DNA of 24,106 nt from DAOTXK01 sp034435395 (GTDB lineage: Bacteria > Chloroflexota > Anaerolineae > Aggregatilineales > Ch27), in the NCBI GenBank assembly GCA_034435395.1, contig DAOTXK010000258.1:1-24106 (forward strand), in the 5' to 3' direction. Under the pieces are notes generated by a model. That model was not told where the DNA came from. It worked only from the letters and a program-made list of their open reading frames with translations, and did no database searches. Below are positions 23,771 through 24,106 of the stretch, one piece after another (positions within the stretch are counted from its first letter, which is position 1; each line of letters starts with the position of its first letter). The position numbers were made by a program, and so were the translations under genes.

Positions 23771-23791
23771 CCCCCAGCTTTAGCTGTGGGG
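23771..23791 (+). repeat. IS605-type end hairpin with CTTTAG loop
   Basis: CCCCCAG (23771-23777), loop CTTTAG, then CTGTGGGG (23784-23791) forms a stem with one bulged T. CCCCC...CTTTAG...GGGGG hairpins are frequent at ends of IS200/IS605 elements and at the 3' end of TnpB guide RNAs. Here it lies upstream of tnpB, so it is either the left-end palindrome or a solo right end of an older copy. Confidence 0.6.
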
Positions 23792-23811
23792 ATGGAGTGC
23801 CGTCCTACCGT

Positions 23812-23840
23812 TTGACATCAGAACGCATGTGCGGTATAAT
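23812..23840 (+). promoter_or_regulatory. Perfect-consensus sigma70 promoter upstream of tnpB
   Basis: TTGACA (23812-23817) and TATAAT (23835-23840) are separated by exactly 17 bases, matching the sigma70 consensus at all twelve positions. This is striking in such a GC-rich region. Initiation is expected at about 23846-23848, the first bases of the inverted repeat that follows. Confidence 0.85.
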
Positions 23841-23844
23841 AGTA

Positions 23845-23937
23845 TTGTCTAGGCGCATAACACGGGTTAAGATTGTGCGCAGAACACCCTGCCGTACCCG
23901 TGCGCCTAGACAACGCACAATCTGCGGTGGGGTGTTC
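23845..23937 (+). ncRNA. Structured tnpB leader with interlocking inverted repeats
   Basis: Four complementary pairs fill this leader: TTGTCTAGGCG (23845-23855) with CGCCTAGACAA (23903-23913); CACGGGT (23861-23867) with ACCCGTG (23896-23902); AGATTGTGCG (23870-23879) with CGCACAATCT (23914-23923); AACACCC (23883-23889) with GGGTGTT (23931-23937). The first two nest into one 18-bp stem with a 5-nt bulge. The last two cross it and each other, so they would need a pseudoknot or an alternative fold. Two near-copies GCGCATAACAC and GCGCAGAACAC lie 24 bases apart. It may be a regulatory RNA leader or DNA structure of the element's end; I do not recognise a known family. Confidence 0.45.
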
Positions 23938-23952
23938 CGCTTTGTGACTGCT

Positions 23953-24106
23953 ATGATCCGCACCTACAAGTACCGCCTCTACCCCTCGCGCTCGCAAGAA
24001 GACAACTTGTGGCGCGTGCTGGACGCCTGTCGGGGCCTGTACAACATGGCGCTGGCGGAGCGCAAGCTCGCCTACCGGCTGGAAGGGCGCAGCGTCAACA
24101 AGCGAG
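23953..24106 (+). CDS. tnpB: TnpB (IS605 OrfB) RNA-guided nuclease, N-terminus only
   Basis: The 51 visible codons from ATG at 23953 read MIRTYKYRLYPSRSQEDNLW, then RVLDACRGLYNMALAERKLAYRL. This is the standard N-terminal OrfB_IS605 helix-turn-helix segment (RTYKYRLYP, then a CRxLYNxALxER motif). An in-frame GTG at 23944 is an alternative start. TnpB proteins are transposon-encoded, RNA-guided DNA nucleases related to Cas12. The RuvC and zinc-finger parts lie beyond the window, so integrity cannot be judged. The gene is read away from the DUF3604 gene and from its own consensus promoter. Confidence 0.88.
   Translation, partial: MIRTYKYRLYPSRSQEDNLWRVLDACRGLYNMALAERKLAYRLEGRSVNKR

Larger units (their letters stand above)
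23768..24106 (+). mobile_element. IS200/IS605-type element (TnpB-carrying), left portion
   Basis: The stretch contains a subterminal hairpin, a promoter, a structured leader and the start of tnpB. The right end lies outside the window. The exact left boundary is not defined: it should fall between the DUF3604 start (23728) and the hairpin at 23771; such elements make no target duplication. No TnpA gene is present in the visible part. Confidence 0.65.

Noticed and set aside
22085..23815. Plus-strand open frame of about 570 codons opposite DUF3604
   Set aside because: It has no recognisable domain, and the minus strand carries all conserved metal-binding motifs.
1..24106. CRISPR array, tRNA or rRNA genes
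   Set aside because: No regularly spaced repeats, no cloverleaf-like sequence with a TTCGANTC arm in context, and no rRNA segments were noticed on either strand by eye.

Overview
This is a GC-rich, densely coded bacterial window. Most proteins look like those of Chloroflexota, probably Anaerolineae-type: ATPase-less sugar ABC operons, LacI/ROK/PIG-L/SIS sugar clusters, a Liv-type transporter, a DUF3604 hydrolase and TnpB elements. That placement rests on protein style, not a marker gene. No rRNA, tRNA or CRISPR array was seen.

Region A (1-9975, minus strand) is one co-directional cluster. It begins with a sigma70-like promoter and a tandem palindromic operator. The genes then read: LacI regulator, NamZ/DUF1343 exo-N-acetylmuramidase (GH171), sugar-binding protein, two sugar ABC permeases, tandem-GNAT acetyltransferase, PIG-L deacetylase-like protein, ROK kinase, SIS-domain phosphosugar protein, and an exported TolB-like beta-propeller that runs off the left edge. 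Spacings are short or overlapping up to the SIS gene. The enzyme set suggests import of a MurNAc-containing peptidoglycan sugar, its cleavage in the cytoplasm (this NamZ has no signal peptide), then phosphorylation and further processing. No transporter ATPase is encoded, so a shared MsmX/UgpC-type ATPase elsewhere is expected.

Region B (10249-17105, plus strand) starts from a divergent promoter. It encodes a complete Liv-type branched-chain amino acid/amide ABC importer (binding protein, LivH, an N-terminally extended LivM, LivG, LivF), followed by an NAD-dependent GH4 glycosidase. Stem-loops follow both binding-protein genes of the window, fitting higher expression of the binding protein than of the permeases.

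Region C (17106-23728) holds a convergent AGE-family N-acylglucosamine 2-epimerase (minus), a double-FtsX/MacB-type permease without a visible ATPase (plus), and an overlapping minus-strand pair of a DUF3604/PHP-type metallohydrolase and a TauE/SafE permease.

Region D (about 23768-24106) is the left part of an IS200/IS605-type element. It has a CTTTAG-loop hairpin, a perfect-consensus sigma70 promoter (TTGACA-17-TATAAT), an unusual leader with interlocking inverted repeats, and the N-terminus of TnpB cut by the window edge. The element lies within tens of bases of the DUF3604 start codon. The points most worth following up are the predicted cytoplasmic MurNAc salvage cluster, the structured tnpB leader, and several proteins with changed catalytic or start signals.
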